From: Lepidodermella squamata
Lineage: Eukaryota > Gastrotricha
NCBI GenBank assembly: GCA_047495785.1
Contig: JBLDXI010000032.1
Location: 2,728,001-2,792,000 of the forward strand
Direction: 5' to 3'
Length of the DNA stretch: 64,000 nucleotides
Position 1 is the stretch's first letter. Each line of letters opens with the position of its first letter. The notes below the pieces were generated by a model. The model saw only the letters and a program-made list of their open reading frames with translations, ran no database searches and was not told where the DNA came from. The position numbers and the translations under genes were made by a program. Shown here piece by piece: positions 23,657 to 35,332 of the stretch.

Positions 23657-25228
23657 ATGCAATTATACACAATATTTTTTACATTTTTGTTACACGCTTC
23701 ACGAGCGCAATGGCAGTCGGCAAAAAATGGTTACGGCAGCCAACAGCAAACTGTGGATCGAGTAACTCAGTGCCCGTTGAAGTTGACTGCGCACAAAACT
23801 GAGCTGAGCAAATATTCGCTGCAGTATCCTTTCCTCGACAGAGGCCTCGCGATATTCAACGACCTAAAAATCGATTGCGACGGTTTCATCTACGAATGGC
23901 ATTTTCTATCAGCTGTAACCGTAATTTGGGGCCTTCATCTAGCCGTATTCCGCCAGTCAGGGCAGAATAGCGACGAATTGGCGATAATCCACGAAACCTA
24001 CGTGAATGGCATGACAACGCGTTCCTTCGGCGACACTTGGGCAATTTTAAGGCTGCAATATCCACTAAAAGTTCAATCAGGTGATTATCTCGGCGTTTTT
24101 TACGACAAGAATGTAACGTTAGCGTACGGAGCTTTATCGCTACGGTCGATGGGCCGCCGCATGCCGGACGCAGCGACGGATGAAACGGCTCGAAGCCAAC
24201 ATTTTCGGCCGAATACGCTGATGTTTCTCCACACGGCCGATGAGTTAAGAATGTCGAGCGGAATCGTCAATCGAAGAGACGCGTTTAAAATCGAGCGGTT
24301 ACCTGGGCTTTACGTAATGTTGTCCTCTTCGGTCCCAGGCGAAATTACTACTAGTACGACGACTCAAAAATATCCGCAGTTTGCCGTTCAACAAAATGAT
24401 AATATTAGATCTTACGATGTAAGGCCGAAAATTATTCGACCTGCAACTACGGGTAAACCTGCCTCAAAAGATTCGAATGCCGGTTCCAATTTTAACATGC
24501 CCATTCCGGCTACTTTGCCGCCTTTCCCGATTCCTCAAAGTGTTCAAACGGATGATGTCTCAAAATTAAAAGCTGCTGCTTCACCTCGTTAGTAGTTTTT
24601 ACTTTATTTTTGCGACTAAATATTTTTTCTTTTTTCAGGTTGCGTTGGCGTTCCTCCGCATTACAGTTGCAATAACCTGATGATTCGTTTTTACTACGAT
24701 TTTCAGGGTAAGGTATGTCGCCAGTATTTGTCTTGCTCCACTGCGCCAGAGGCCGAGCGGTTTGGCTTCACTTCCCACAGCCTTTGCATGGCAACTTGTT
24801 CGCCGAAGCCTCAGCAATCAATTCCAATTTCATCAACCACGACTACGGCAATGCGGTTGGAGCAGACAACAGCGTCTCCAAGTGAGAGCAAAATCAGCGC
24901 TGAGGCGGATGTTCATATTGCCCTACCTGAGACGTTCGACATGAGTGACTATTATGTCGAAGGAGAGGATTATAATGACGTATTACCGGACGTATTACCG
25001 ACGACAACTGTCAAATTGACATCGCGAAAAAACGACCCTAAGAAGGATAATTCGAGGGGTCAAGCAATTGACAACAGGCGAAATCGGTTAGACAAAGCAA
25101 AAGATGGCGATGAAAATAGCCGGCAGCAATCGGAGTTGGACGATGCGATAGTACCAGTTGAAGACGATGGTACTGGCAACGGCTCCTTTGTTACCCCAGT
25201 TTTTCCATATTTCGCCTTCCGGAAATAG
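23657..25228 (+). CDS. secreted protein with unnamed beta-rich domain and Kunitz-like domain, copy 3
   Basis: Exons 23657-24587 and 24639-25228 give 506 residues. The first in-frame ATG is at 23657 (MQLYTIFFTFLLHASRAQ, a signal peptide). The first domain keeps DCDGFIYEWHFLSA, GLHLAVFRQ and QSGDYLGVFYDK. The Kunitz-like module has IRFYYDF, CRQYLSC and LCMATC. Copy 3 lacks two introns present in copies 1 and 2, but keeps the one just before the Kunitz-like exon. A long acidic and polar tail follows the Kunitz-like module. Confidence 0.8.
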
Positions 25229-25525
25229 AAATGACGCGAAATTGAACGACGCTGTGGAAATGTTTTGTTAGTAAAAATAAACAAAGTGATTGTTAGTTGT
25301 TAGTTTACAAGCCTATGACCAAATTTTCCCTGAGATACATTTTTTTATTCCTTACTCTTACTTCACTTACCATGCAGAATTCAAATAGATATGAATGAGT
25401 GAATCATTAACGTAGGCATGGCTTACAAACCTTATCCGGTCTGGCTGGATGATATCAGCTGATACGGCCTAGCTTTTTTTGTGAGATGCACTCATCCATG
25501 AAAGCAAAAGAAGGCTAATAAAATC

Positions 25526-27146
25526 ATGGAGAACCAGCCGGTGGTTTCAAAATCTCCAACATGTAAGTTTAAGGTTTGCGGTTAGAGCCAACTATTTTTT
25601 TTAACATTATACGCTATATAGTTAAATTTGGAAAGCGCCACGTCCTAGCGTTATGGCTGTTCAGCGGTTTCATCAACGTTTATATTTTGCGAGTGTCAAT
25701 CAACGTTGCAATAATTTCTATGGTCAACCAAACTGCAATTAAGGAAGAATCGAATCATTCCTCAATTTCTACCAACGGAAGCTGCCCAGCGCCTGAGGTA
25801 AAAAACGACACGGCACCAGCGAAAGATGTAAGATTTTCAACATTGCCAGAAACATAATTCAATTCATATTTCTCAAGGGTGAATATTTGTGGGACCATCA
25901 AACTCAAGGTGTTATTTTGAGTTCATTTTATTACGGCTATATCTGCACCCAATTCCTCGGCGGCTACTTGGCCCGAGCCTTTGGCGCGAAACTTCTCTTT
26001 GGCATCGGAGTCGGTGGCACCGCTGCTCTTACCCTTTTGAACCCAGTAGCAGCTGGAGTTAGCTCAAGTTTCCTCATCGCTGTTCGCGTGATAATGGGTG
26101 TTTTGGAGGGGGTCACTTTTCCAAGTAGCCATTCTCTGAACGGCAACTGGGCACCTAAAACCGAGCGAACCCTTTTGGTCGGGTTCCCACTCTCAGGGCC
26201 ATGTATCGGAACTGTTATTTCCGCACCATTAACAGCTTTGTTGTGCCAATACGGTTTCGCCGGAGGTTGGGCTTCGTCGTTCTACGTGTTCGGTGGCCTT
26301 GGTTTACTGTGGTGCGTTGGTTGGTTCTACTTCATCAGCGATACACCGGCTAAGCATTCGACAATCACACCCGAGGAACGGCGCTACATCGAAGAAAATT
26401 GCGAATCTTCAACCGCACCGATTTCTGTAACTTCCATGCCATGGAAATCAATTTTCCTCAGTTCGAGAGTCTGGGCACTTCTCGTAGCTCACATTTGCTA
26501 CAATTGGAACTTTTACACGCTTTTGACGGAAATTTCAACGTATCTTCATGACGTCCTGCATATAGATTCGACCTTGAACGGACTTGTATCTTCACTTCCT
26601 TATATTTGCCTATTTATATGTCAAGCGATTGCAGGGATTGTCTGCGATTATCTCCGGAAAAAGGGTATCGTTTCCACGAAAAATGCGCGCAAAATTTGCT
26701 ACGCGGGCGGTATGGGATTGTCGGCTCTTTTTCTCGTCATCATCGGGCAAGTTGGCTGCGACACGAACATTGTAATTCTACTGCTTTGCCTATCTGTTGG
26801 ATGCCTCGGCTTTGCCCAGGCCGGGTTCATTGTCAACCACGTTGACATCGCGCCGCAATACGCGTCCATCTTAATGGGTTTTACCAACACGTTTGCAACA
26901 CTACCCGGCATTATTTCGCCCATTCTAACTGGAGCTATCACGAACGAAGCCTCGACGATTGCGACGTGGCAAGTCGTGTTCTACATTTCAGCTGGTTTCT
27001 CAGTCGCGGGTGCGCTTGCGTTTGGCCTATTCGCCGGGGGTGAAGTTGAACCATGGGCAAAGGTGTCCAGTGATGTTGAACCAATCGTAGACAAGGAGGA
27101 GAACATTGATCAAGGCGCCAACCCTATCAACGTTTCACAATATTGA
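25526..27146 (+). CDS. SLC17-family major facilitator transporter
   Basis: Exons 25526-25562, 25622-25827 and 25878-27146, phases 1 and 0, give 503 residues. The first membrane helix (VLALWLFSGFINVYILRVSINVAII) is followed by a luminal loop with several N-glycosylation sites. Exon 3 opens with WDHQTQGVILSSFYYGYI, the SLC17 signature, and continues through about ten more helices (GVLEGVTFPSSHSL, GPCIGTVISAPLTALL, CYNWNFYTLLTEISTYL). The family includes sialin, vesicular glutamate carriers and Na/phosphate carriers. The substrate cannot be told from sequence by eye; the overall pattern is sialin/vesicular-like. Confidence 0.9.
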
Positions 27147-27473
27147 TACCATGTGATATGAAATCCAAGTAAAGATTGGAAAGAAAACCTATCACGCTTA
27201 CGAGTGGCTGTTATTGAAAAGGGTTACCCTGAATGAGATCCTGAAATTGGGGTTCCAGCACTAAATTTCCTCAATCGGTTTTAGTGGTTTTCCCCAGATC
27301 AGGGTCCGAAATTATTTTCAATTCCCAAGGTTTACTAAAATAAAAATCCTAGGGCTATAGGGAGTATCCTTGTCGATCAGAAGCGGCGGAAAATTTAGTG
27401 CTGAAACCTCAATATTGGTTAAGGAAACATCTGGACCCTTTTGAAAATTCTCCTTCCGAGACACTTTAGTTCT

Positions 27474-27943
27474 TCCAGCTTGCCAAATAAAAGACGTTTG
27501 AAAAATTCGATGTTGGAACGATGCAAGAGAGCCGCGGGCGGTTCCTCTGGTAAAAGGTGGCGTTTCGGTTCTTATCGATACGTCTACGAGTTCTACAACA
27601 AACCTGTCTTGCCAAGTCCGCCAATGATTTTCGAACTCATCTATCGACTATTTGTTCATCTGAACAATAACTGCAAGCCTAAACCTGAGCCTCCTAGAAA
27701 TACTGATTTTAGTAAGCTTTCAGTGGCTTTTTCAACTATACATGAACATTCCGTTTGCCAGAGGAGTATTTCATTGGCAACGATATCGCTGATTTCGAAT
27801 ACACGAGGTTGGAAATGTTTGAGCGTAACGCGGTGGAAATATCGTTAGATCAGCGGAACCTTGCTGAGAGCAGCAATAATCCAGTTGAGAAGTCAGAAAT
27901 TTCAATTAAACACCCATTAAAAAAACAACAATTCTTTTTCTAG
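27474..27943 (+). pseudogene. orphan C-terminal exons of a TRPM-type channel
   Basis: Two exons joined by a 50-nt GT-AG intron: about 27474/27480-27711 and 27762-27943. The first encodes RYVYEFYNKPVLPSPPMIFELIYRL, like the segment after the pore of TRPM channels (W+F.RY...EY..+P.LP.P..IF). The second gives EYFIGNDIADFEYTRLEMFERN, like the TRPM stretch before the C-terminal coiled coil. No membrane or pore exons lie upstream: the SLC17 gene ends only 330 bp away. It is probably a truncated duplicate. Whether it is transcribed is unknown. Confidence 0.5.
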
Positions 27944-28189
27944 CTTGAAAAGTCGAGTGAAAAGCATTGACGATCGCCTTGAGGATCGCTGAGCATGTTG
28001 CAACTCGCGATAAAATCATCGGCCACGAGAAAATCAATCTAAATTTTGATAAACTCCCGAAATCTCAAAATTTCGTGTGAAAGCAGTTTATTCAGCAAGA
28101 CCTTTTTACCTAAAAATGACCTGATGACCTTAATGTCTAAATGTCACTGGGTAAATAAATTATGTGGAGTTAATTTGGAGTTTGGATTA

Positions 28190-29494
28190 TTATTCCAGGT
28201 CGATCTTGCTGTTAACATCGGCTAGGCTGATAGGCTTCTTTTCCTCAGCCTGTCGGCCATTCGTAGCGCAAGCTGAGAAATCACTGCTGCCAGTTCCAGT
28301 AATATCCAGAACGTCTTCCAACTTCTTGCAAGCTTCGATCACATCAAGCTCCATTGGTTGATTCTCAAAGGGAAGGGGCTTGAAAGCACGAAGGTGGACG
28401 TACTCATTCGTGCCAATTTTAACTTTCATGTAATAGTTCCGGCCAGCAACGACTTGAGACCTGTACGAAATGAGTTCGAACATATCGGGTTTTCGCTGAG
28501 TCTTCTGCGTGAAGGCGGGCAAAATAACATTGGCAAGGTCCTTCTTCAGCTCCGCAGCCTCATCAGCATCGTTCCCACTCGCTCCAAGTTGAGCGACAAC
28601 GACGGGCTTGCTGTAGCCACCAGCAATATTATCATCATCATCTTCTAAATCATCTTCGTGCATCTCAAGGATGACTGTTTTAGGCTGAGCTGTTGTTGTT
28701 GTAGTAGTAGTGGTGGTTGAGGGTAGCGAGTCAGCCATGAAGAACACGACTTCATCGGACAACGTTTTACCACGCTGGACGTTCTGCAGCTCCATCGGCT
28801 TGTGGGTATAGGGCAGCGGCTCGTAAATGCGAAGATGGGCGTATTCGTTCGCCTCGACCTGGACCTTGACGTAGTAAACGCGACCAGCTACGACCTGGGT
28901 GGTATAGGCGATCATTTCCCATTGGCTGGGTTGATGCCCGGTCTTATTTATATACGCCGGCTTGATCAGTCTGTTCAACGCGTCCTTCAGGTCGTTGATA
29001 TCGTCAACGTTACGACCTGCAGCTAAGCTTTGAGCGACAAAAATCACATCTCGGCTTGTTGCGCCCGCGACCATAACGGTTGCGCGGCTTTGCGTGACTA
29101 TAATGTCGGAATTGAAGTATTCAATAGCGTCGCCAAGTCCCTTTCCGCATTGGACGTTGGTCAGCTGCATTGGGGCGTCTCCAAGAGGCTTGTAGATGCG
29201 AAGATGGCAGTAAGAGTTGGCGGCAACTCTCACCTTGGCGTAGTAGTTCCTGCCTGCAACGACTTGGGTAGTATAGGAAATGAGCTCAAATTCAGCGGGC
29301 GTTGATTTTGTTTTCGCGATATAAGCCGGTTTGATTGTGGTGTTGAGTGCTGTTTTCAGGGCGGCGATTTCAGCAGCATTGGCAGCAGCTGCATTCGCAT
29401 TTGAAAGGACGATAGCGTCCGAGCTGACGGCTCCAGAGATTTGGGCGTCTCCTCCGACAGCTAACAACAAGGTGATTGCTACGTATTGTAGCAT
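28190..29494 (-). CDS. secreted protein with three stefin-like cystatin domains
   Basis: Intronless, 434 residues, with signal peptide MLQYVAITLLLAVGGDA. Three modules each carry QVVAG (once as YTTQVVAGRNYY) in the first hairpin loop, then K-V, HLR(I/A)(Y/F)(K/E)PL, and in the first two a C-terminal YF/FF ending. This matches stefins (type 1 cystatins), which inhibit papain-like cysteine proteases. Typical stefins are single-domain and cytosolic, so a signal peptide and tandem modules are unusual. A Thr-rich linker and an acidic stretch (EDDLEDDDD) separate modules 2 and 3. Confidence 0.85.
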   Translation of the reverse strand: MLQYVAITLLLAVGGDAQISGAVSSDAIVLSNANAAAANAAEIAALKTALNTTIKPAYIAKTKSTPAEFELISYTTQVVAGRNYYAKVRVAANSYCHLRIYKPLGDAPMQLTNVQCGKGLGDAIEYFNSDIIVTQSRATVMVAGATSRDVIFVAQSLAAGRNVDDINDLKDALNRLIKPAYINKTGHQPSQWEMIAYTTQVVAGRVYYVKVQVEANEYAHLRIYEPLPYTHKPMELQNVQRGKTLSDEVVFFMADSLPSTTTTTTTTTAQPKTVILEMHEDDLEDDDDNIAGGYSKPVVVAQLGASGNDADEAAELKKDLANVILPAFTQKTQRKPDMFELISYRSQVVAGRNYYMKVKIGTNEYVHLRAFKPLPFENQPMELDVIEACKKLEDVLDITGTGSSDFSACATNGRQAEEKKPISLADVNSKIDLE

Positions 29495-30871
29495 TATCGA
29501 AAAATTAAAATTGAATCTAAAAATACAGTATTAAAAATGAAAGTTAATCGTTGGAATTTTCTTGAAGCATAAAAAATGCAGGTTTTTACGAGCATTTTAG
29601 CCTCGTCGACCTTGTTTACCCCTTATACGGCCTATAGAAGAAAGCGCACGAAAATACAGTTGGATGCCAATGACGTATGCACAACTACTGCTGTGAGCTT
29701 GTTGTGAACATTTTTTTCAACATTTTTTAAGCTCATGCTATAGCTTTGTACACGAATGCACGATGTGTCATGCGTCCACGTTTTAGTCGCTGTATAAAAA
29801 AGTAACTTTATGAAACTAGATGATTTGCTGAACTTGCCTGTCTGTTGACCTGAACCATAGATTAATAATTTTTTAAATTAAGGCAAAGCCGTTACTGACC
29901 AGCAGACTTCGAAATTCTGGGGTTTATATTCGGCCATAATTTCTGCCCAGTCATGATCAAGGGCAATGAGTAATCCACCTGAAATGTTTGCAATCCCATC
30001 AATCATAAAGGAATTAGGAACATGCCGATCTATTGAGTAGCATGTTTGTTCAGCTGCAGAGACAAGAAATTATTTTGCAATTATTTTGCTTGAATAGTGG
30101 ATATTTAAAAAAATTCTCAGAAGATACCTATACATATTTCAAGGGTCTGTGAAGAAACTGAATTCTTCCGGCTTAGCATTTTTTGTGAAACAGGAATGAT
30201 TGAAAATTGAAGGTAATTGAATTGAGTATTTAATTGATAAAAACCTTCATTTTGGTATCCTAAATATTTTCCGTCATTTGGGGTGAATCGCTCGGGGCGA
30301 TTTGGCCGAAAAGCAAACATTTCGGTTTAATTCAAAATTCGAAAATTGACTAATTAAAAACCATATTAATTAACCTCATTAACCTCATTAACCTGATCTC
30401 TATGTTAAAAGCCAGCCGTAAATAATATCGTGTTTTAAAAAACCGAAGAAATTTGTTCATGAAATTGTAAGAATTTCATAATTTTTTTCAGTTAATCAGT
30501 TGCTGAACTCTTTTAGGGGTAGATAATCTGCACGTACCTAAGAGAATTGCTGGAAAAATGAAATAATCGCTAGAGATGAATTAGGATGCGAGCGAATCGA
30601 GTCAAAAGTCTAGTATTCAACATTCAACCTCTTTTGAAATGCAAAAATGAGCATTTTCAGCTGTGATATTTATGAAAATGCGGGAGGAATTCATTAACTC
30701 GCTTCTGCTTTAAACTGCTTTTAACATGATAGAGCTTCACGTATGTGTTAGATTCGAATGCTGGTACAGTAGGGAATCAAAAGGCATTTATAATTAAAAA
30801 ACACGAAAATGGAGATATTGAGCCAATTTCGACAACGTTAAGATGGCTAAAAGCTGATCGTTCTCACAGAT

Positions 30872-30907
<36 letters not shown>

Positions 30908-31420
30908 GAGCATTTATCCCACAGTTGAGAGCTCGGTTATAAAAAAATTGTCAGTGAGAAAAAAATGTAACAACAATTCATGATTATTCGGTCCTGTTCA
31001 GAATTTAAGAGTCAAGTAGATTCCCAACTGTGTCCCAAGAATGCCGAAATTTCTAAAATTTTTTAATAAATAATATTAGTTTGGTGTCTGCCACTGAGCG
31101 AGGCCACTGGCGAAAAATATGAAGGCTGATTGCTGGAGATGAGTACTTTCATTAGGAATTAGAACCTTGACGGTGATAGCGTTACGGACGGTAATGGAAT
31201 GGTTTAGAAAAGTTTTAGGCTCCGATGATAATATATTTGTGTAGTGGTTCGTTTAAAAAAGCCCATTTTGAACGTGTGAAACTTTACCAGCGCTGCTTGC
31301 CCAAAATAACACAGAAAGCAAACCTGGTAAGTTTTTTTATTGTTTGAGAATAACCTTTCCTATACTGTTGCCTACTAGTAATAATAATTATTAGCTTGGC
31401 TCCAAACAAGAGAAAGAAGT
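29495..31420. other. intergenic, 1.9 kb
   Basis: No gene supported. A TTTA microsatellite is at 30871-30906 and an ATTAACCTC-type triplet near 30363-30395. Confidence 0.5.
30871..30906. repeat. (TTTA)9 microsatellite
   Basis: Nine perfect tandem copies of TTTA. Confidence 0.95.
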
Positions 31421-33427
31421 TCAAAAATACTCAATCGTATCGTTTAACGACTTGACAGGTTGAACACCAGCTAATATGGTCGGGGCGTTACCTTTCATTG
31501 ACAAGGGCTTGAACAAATTCAGGTGATAGAAATTGCCTGCATTTAGCACCTTGACAAACATGTTTGTACCAGCTACAACTTGAGTTCTGTAGGAAATCGG
31601 AACAGGGTTGCTCAAAGCAACGGTCGTTTTGGTCTCGAAAACATCTCGAACATTGCTCGAGTTTAACGCAACTCTGATGTCATTCATTTGATTTCCGAAC
31701 TTCTTTTGATCGGCTGGATCGCTGAAATTGATTAGCGGGCCAAGACCGCCTTTTAACAGCGAAGGAGGCGGGGTAGGCAAAAACTGGAACCTTGAGGCGT
31801 CATCGAAATATCCCAGGTTATCATTGGCAGTTTTGTTCAGTTGAACACCGTTCAACTCCAATTCATCAGATAATTTCCCCGGGATTAAACCTTGGTGCAG
31901 ACGAAGGTGGGCATAGTTACCGCTGTCGAGCTTAACCTTGACGAAGTAATTGATCCCAGCTACAACTTGAGTCGCATACGAGACAATCATCATGTTAGAG
32001 TTTGTCAAATTCGTTTTCGCGGTCCATTGCTTTTTGAAACCAGCCGAATCCAAGGTCTTACGAATCTTCACGACATCAGATGAATTCGTGTTAGTTGCAT
32101 TGACTTGGATCTCAGCCCCCACGCCACCCGCTCGCATTGGCAATGTTGGCAACATAACGCGAGGCTGTTGCGGCGGAATGCGATCATCGAAGTATGTTAA
32201 CGAATCATTTAGAGTTTTGTTCAACTGAACGGCAATTAATTGCATGTCAACAGATATATTATTCACAGGTATTCCTTGGAACACGCGAAGGTGGGCCCAT
32301 TGATTTGCACCGATTTTAACCTTGGCAAAATGGTTCCGACCAGCTACAACCTGGGTTGCGAAAGAATCCAGATCGAAGGTCGTAACATTGCTCCAGTTCG
32401 TTTTTGCTACCCATTGTTGTTTGAAAGCAGTTGAAGCCAAGAAATTTCGCAGGGCCACAACTTCAGATGAGTTTGAGTTGGTACTATTGACTTTTATCGG
32501 GCTGCCTAATCCGCCTGCTCGAATGTTCAAACCTGGCGGTTCGATTCGGGGCCAACTAGGCATTGGATCCCGTTCAAATCTGGTTCCCTCAAAGTAGGAT
32601 AGAGAGTCATTCAGAGATTTCCACAACTGGACGCCAAGTAATTGCATGTCGGCGGATTTATTACCCATAGGCAACCCTTGGAAAATGCGAAGATGGGCCC
32701 ATTGATTTTCACCGATTTTCACCTTGGCAAAATTGTTCCGACCAGCTACAACCTGAGTTGCATAGGAATCCAATTCGAAGGTCGTCACATTGCTCCAATT
32801 AGTTCGCTGCACCCATTGCTGCTTGAAAGCAGTCGAAGCCAAAAAGTTCCTAAGCTCAACAACTTCAGATGAATTCGCGTTTGAACTGTTCACTTTCGTA
32901 GCGTTGCCAACTCCTCCGGCTATTACAACCCGATAACCTGGCGGTTCGATGTAAGGCGGCAAGGGCACGGCCGTGTACATCGGCATCGGCATCGGCATGG
33001 GCCGCCGGGGCACAGTGTTGCCATTCATATCGATTTCCTCGATAGCATCAGTCAAATTATGGTTCAGCTGCGCCGCTTCTAGGGTCGCGTTACCTCGCAG
33101 ATCCTCAAAAATTCGAAGGTGGGCGAATTTATTGTCGGCGTATCGAGCTTTCGCGAAGTAAATCCGCCCGGCTACAACCTGGGGCACGAAAGATATCAGA
33201 TCCAGCTGACTCGCAGTTACGTTAGTTTTCGCTGCGAAAGAAGCTTTAACAGATGAGGAGCTCAGGTGGCCTTTCAGTTTAGCCACATTATCAGCGTATA
33301 AACCAGTCGCATTTGCGTAGATCACATTGCTGAAATTCGCCCCAAATGACGGCGGCACGGCTACACGCGGTAGCTGGGCCGAGCTAAGTTCGAACAAAAC
33401 GCAACTAGCTACAACTAATATCCACAT
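31421..33427 (-). CDS. secreted protein with five stefin-like cystatin domains
   Basis: Intronless, 668 residues from the first ATG (33425-33427; the open frame begins with a TTG upstream). Signal peptide MWILVVASCVLFELSSAQ. Five modules each hold a QVVAG motif (PQVVAGRIYF, TQVVAGRNNF, TQVVAGRNHF, TQVVAGINYF, TQVVAGTNMF), an AHLR-type strand and an ending near YF. Modules 2 and 3 are nearly identical, including KQQWV.(R/K)TNWSNVTTF, suggesting a recent internal duplication. Many N-x-S/T sites suggest glycosylation. It probably acts outside the cell on papain-like cysteine proteases. Confidence 0.87.
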   Translation of the reverse strand: MWILVVASCVLFELSSAQLPRVAVPPSFGANFSNVIYANATGLYADNVAKLKGHLSSSSVKASFAAKTNVTASQLDLISFVPQVVAGRIYFAKARYADNKFAHLRIFEDLRGNATLEAAQLNHNLTDAIEEIDMNGNTVPRRPMPMPMPMYTAVPLPPYIEPPGYRVVIAGGVGNATKVNSSNANSSEVVELRNFLASTAFKQQWVQRTNWSNVTTFELDSYATQVVAGRNNFAKVKIGENQWAHLRIFQGLPMGNKSADMQLLGVQLWKSLNDSLSYFEGTRFERDPMPSWPRIEPPGLNIRAGGLGSPIKVNSTNSNSSEVVALRNFLASTAFKQQWVAKTNWSNVTTFDLDSFATQVVAGRNHFAKVKIGANQWAHLRVFQGIPVNNISVDMQLIAVQLNKTLNDSLTYFDDRIPPQQPRVMLPTLPMRAGGVGAEIQVNATNTNSSDVVKIRKTLDSAGFKKQWTAKTNLTNSNMMIVSYATQVVAGINYFVKVKLDSGNYAHLRLHQGLIPGKLSDELELNGVQLNKTANDNLGYFDDASRFQFLPTPPPSLLKGGLGPLINFSDPADQKKFGNQMNDIRVALNSSNVRDVFETKTTVALSNPVPISYRTQVVAGTNMFVKVLNAGNFYHLNLFKPLSMKGNAPTILAGVQPVKSLNDTIEYF

Positions 33428-33574
33428 CTTCAAAAATAAAAACTGAGAATCTGAACCATTTTCTGAGCAGGCTAAAAGGGATTGTTTCCGTAAAAAAACC
33501 AGGTGGCTGAAAAATCCATTTTTTATTGCGCAATCATCAACAGTTTTTTGCGTGGCAAAGGGATTGCCATTTCA

Positions 33575-34429
33575 TTATCTAGGTGCTCTTTGGCTTGAAG
33601 AAGTTTTCGCGAACGTCTCGTCGTAAAAGTAAGACACGCCATCGCTCAAAGTCTTATTTCCCTGAATTCCATTGAGTATCATCGGCAGTCGAGTGAACGA
33701 CAGGGGTTTGAAGAAGGCCAGGTGGACATATTCACTATCAGCCACCTTAACTTTTAGAAAGTAATTAGTCCCAGCGACGATTTGTGTCGAGTAAGAAACC
33801 AGTTGCCAATCGCTTAGGTTCTTTCGGCCCAATCTCGCCATAACTTGATTTTTCACATCAGAATCGTTGATTGCAGCTTTCAGTTTTTCGATCTCTTCCT
33901 TGGTAGAATTGTCGTTTTCAAGATCCGTCGCGTTGATGACAGGCCCAGCTCCACCCAACAGCCGAGGCGGGGCTGCTAGCATCGGTTTAAAGGTCACAAT
34001 GCTAACGATTGTTTGCTCGTTATCAAAATATTCCAAGGGATCAGCCAGAGTTTTATTAAGCTGGAACGCGTGTAATTTCGGCAGTTTTCCTGTGAATTTC
34101 AGCGGTTTGAATATGCGTAAATGCGCATAGGTATTATTGCTAGTCCTGACTTTTGCGAAGAAATTCGTTCCGGCCACGACTTGAGTTGCGTAGGAAATCA
34201 GCGTGAATTCCGCCGGCTCTTTTCGATTGTTAGCCGAAAGCATGAATTGAAGTTTAATCGTCGAATCGAGGAGTTCTCTTAGCTCGATTTCATAGCCACT
34301 TCGCTCCGATTCGATTTCGCTCGCATTTATAGCCGGGCCCAGGGCGCCAGAATCGACGTTACGCACCAGTTGGCAAAGCGTAAAATGTGAAAATACAAGA
34401 ATTAATCCAGCCGATATTAGAAAAGCCAT
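33575..34429 (-). CDS. secreted protein with two stefin-like cystatin domains
   Basis: Intronless, 284 residues, signal peptide MAFLISAGLILVFSHFTLC. Module 1 has TQVVAGTNFFAKV and AHLRIFKPL, and module 2 has TQIVAGTNYFLKV and VHLAFFKPL. Both end near YF like stefins. The QxVxG motif is intact in both, so both modules could bind a cysteine protease. Confidence 0.85.
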   Translation of the reverse strand: MAFLISAGLILVFSHFTLCQLVRNVDSGALGPAINASEIESERSGYEIELRELLDSTIKLQFMLSANNRKEPAEFTLISYATQVVAGTNFFAKVRTSNNTYAHLRIFKPLKFTGKLPKLHAFQLNKTLADPLEYFDNEQTIVSIVTFKPMLAAPPRLLGGAGPVINATDLENDNSTKEEIEKLKAAINDSDVKNQVMARLGRKNLSDWQLVSYSTQIVAGTNYFLKVKVADSEYVHLAFFKPLSFTRLPMILNGIQGNKTLSDGVSYFYDETFAKTSSSQRAPR

Positions 34430-34561
34430 GTTTTATTGTACAAAATGAGTGGCTATATCAGAATCACAATGAAATCGAGAACGGGAATGCGAAAATGCAA
34501 CGCTTCATCCAAGCGTGACGTGTGTCCTTTTGTTTTGCAATTATTCGTAACGCGATGGCGT

Positions 34562-35092
34562 TTACTCAAGGTCGACCTTTTTGTTAGGTAAAACAAGTGA
34601 TAGCAGAGTTGTTGCCTTTGTTTCATCGTTACGAAACGGGATCAAAGGATCGTTACGGCTTTTACCGCGCTGGAACTCGGCTAGTTGGTAATTATTAGCT
34701 CGATTATGTTGTAAGACCAGCGAATGAGTAACCCGCAAATGAGCGTATTCATTATCACTCAATCGTACCTGATAAAAAATATTGGTTATAAATAAAATTA
34801 GGATTGATTATTAAATTTTTCTCACCTTCACGTAATGTTGGGAACCACCTGATGTTGCGGTCAAGGCGACTAGTTGAAATTCATCTGTGCTTTGCCCATC
34901 GTTAGCCATTTCATTAAATTGCTGCCGAATAGTTGTGTTAAGGGCAGTCTCGAATTTCGATTGAAAATCATTTTCCAAATTAGCCTGTCCTGAGTAAATT
35001 TCCGCATTCGGCATAATCATAAAATAGGTGAAGGCATGAATTTGACCAAAAGCGCCGATTAAACATGAAAAAAGTAACTTGTAACTGAACAT
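34562..35092 (-). CDS. single-domain secreted stefin-like protein without QxVxG
   Basis: Two exons, 35092-34826 and 34768-34562, joined at phase 0, 157 residues; the only cystatin gene here with an intron. It has a signal peptide (MFSYKLLFSCLIGAFGQIHA). The inhibitory loop motif is replaced by ATSGGSQHYVKV, while the next strand (YAHLRVTHSL) is kept. Loss of QxVxG suggests it no longer inhibits proteases in the usual way. Confidence 0.75.
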
Positions 35093-35332
35093 TTTTTCTG
35101 AATTGAAGCAGATTGAACTATCAAACGGTCGACTTTACGGTATATTTAACCAGGTGAGCTAAACGTAAACATGTTTTCACCTTACGTTCATGTGCGTAAA
35201 AAACGTGCGTCATTAAACACAAAAAAACGATGAACTCATCAAAAAGCGTGGGAAAAATCCAGACTCATCACATTTTTATTCTTATTACATGCGGTAAAAC
35301 AGTCACGTGAATTGAAATGAGGTTTTATATAG

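Noticed and set aside
32240-32872. Plus-strand open frames across the five-stefin gene
   Set aside because: They repeat in step with the tandem modules on the other strand and are shadows of them.
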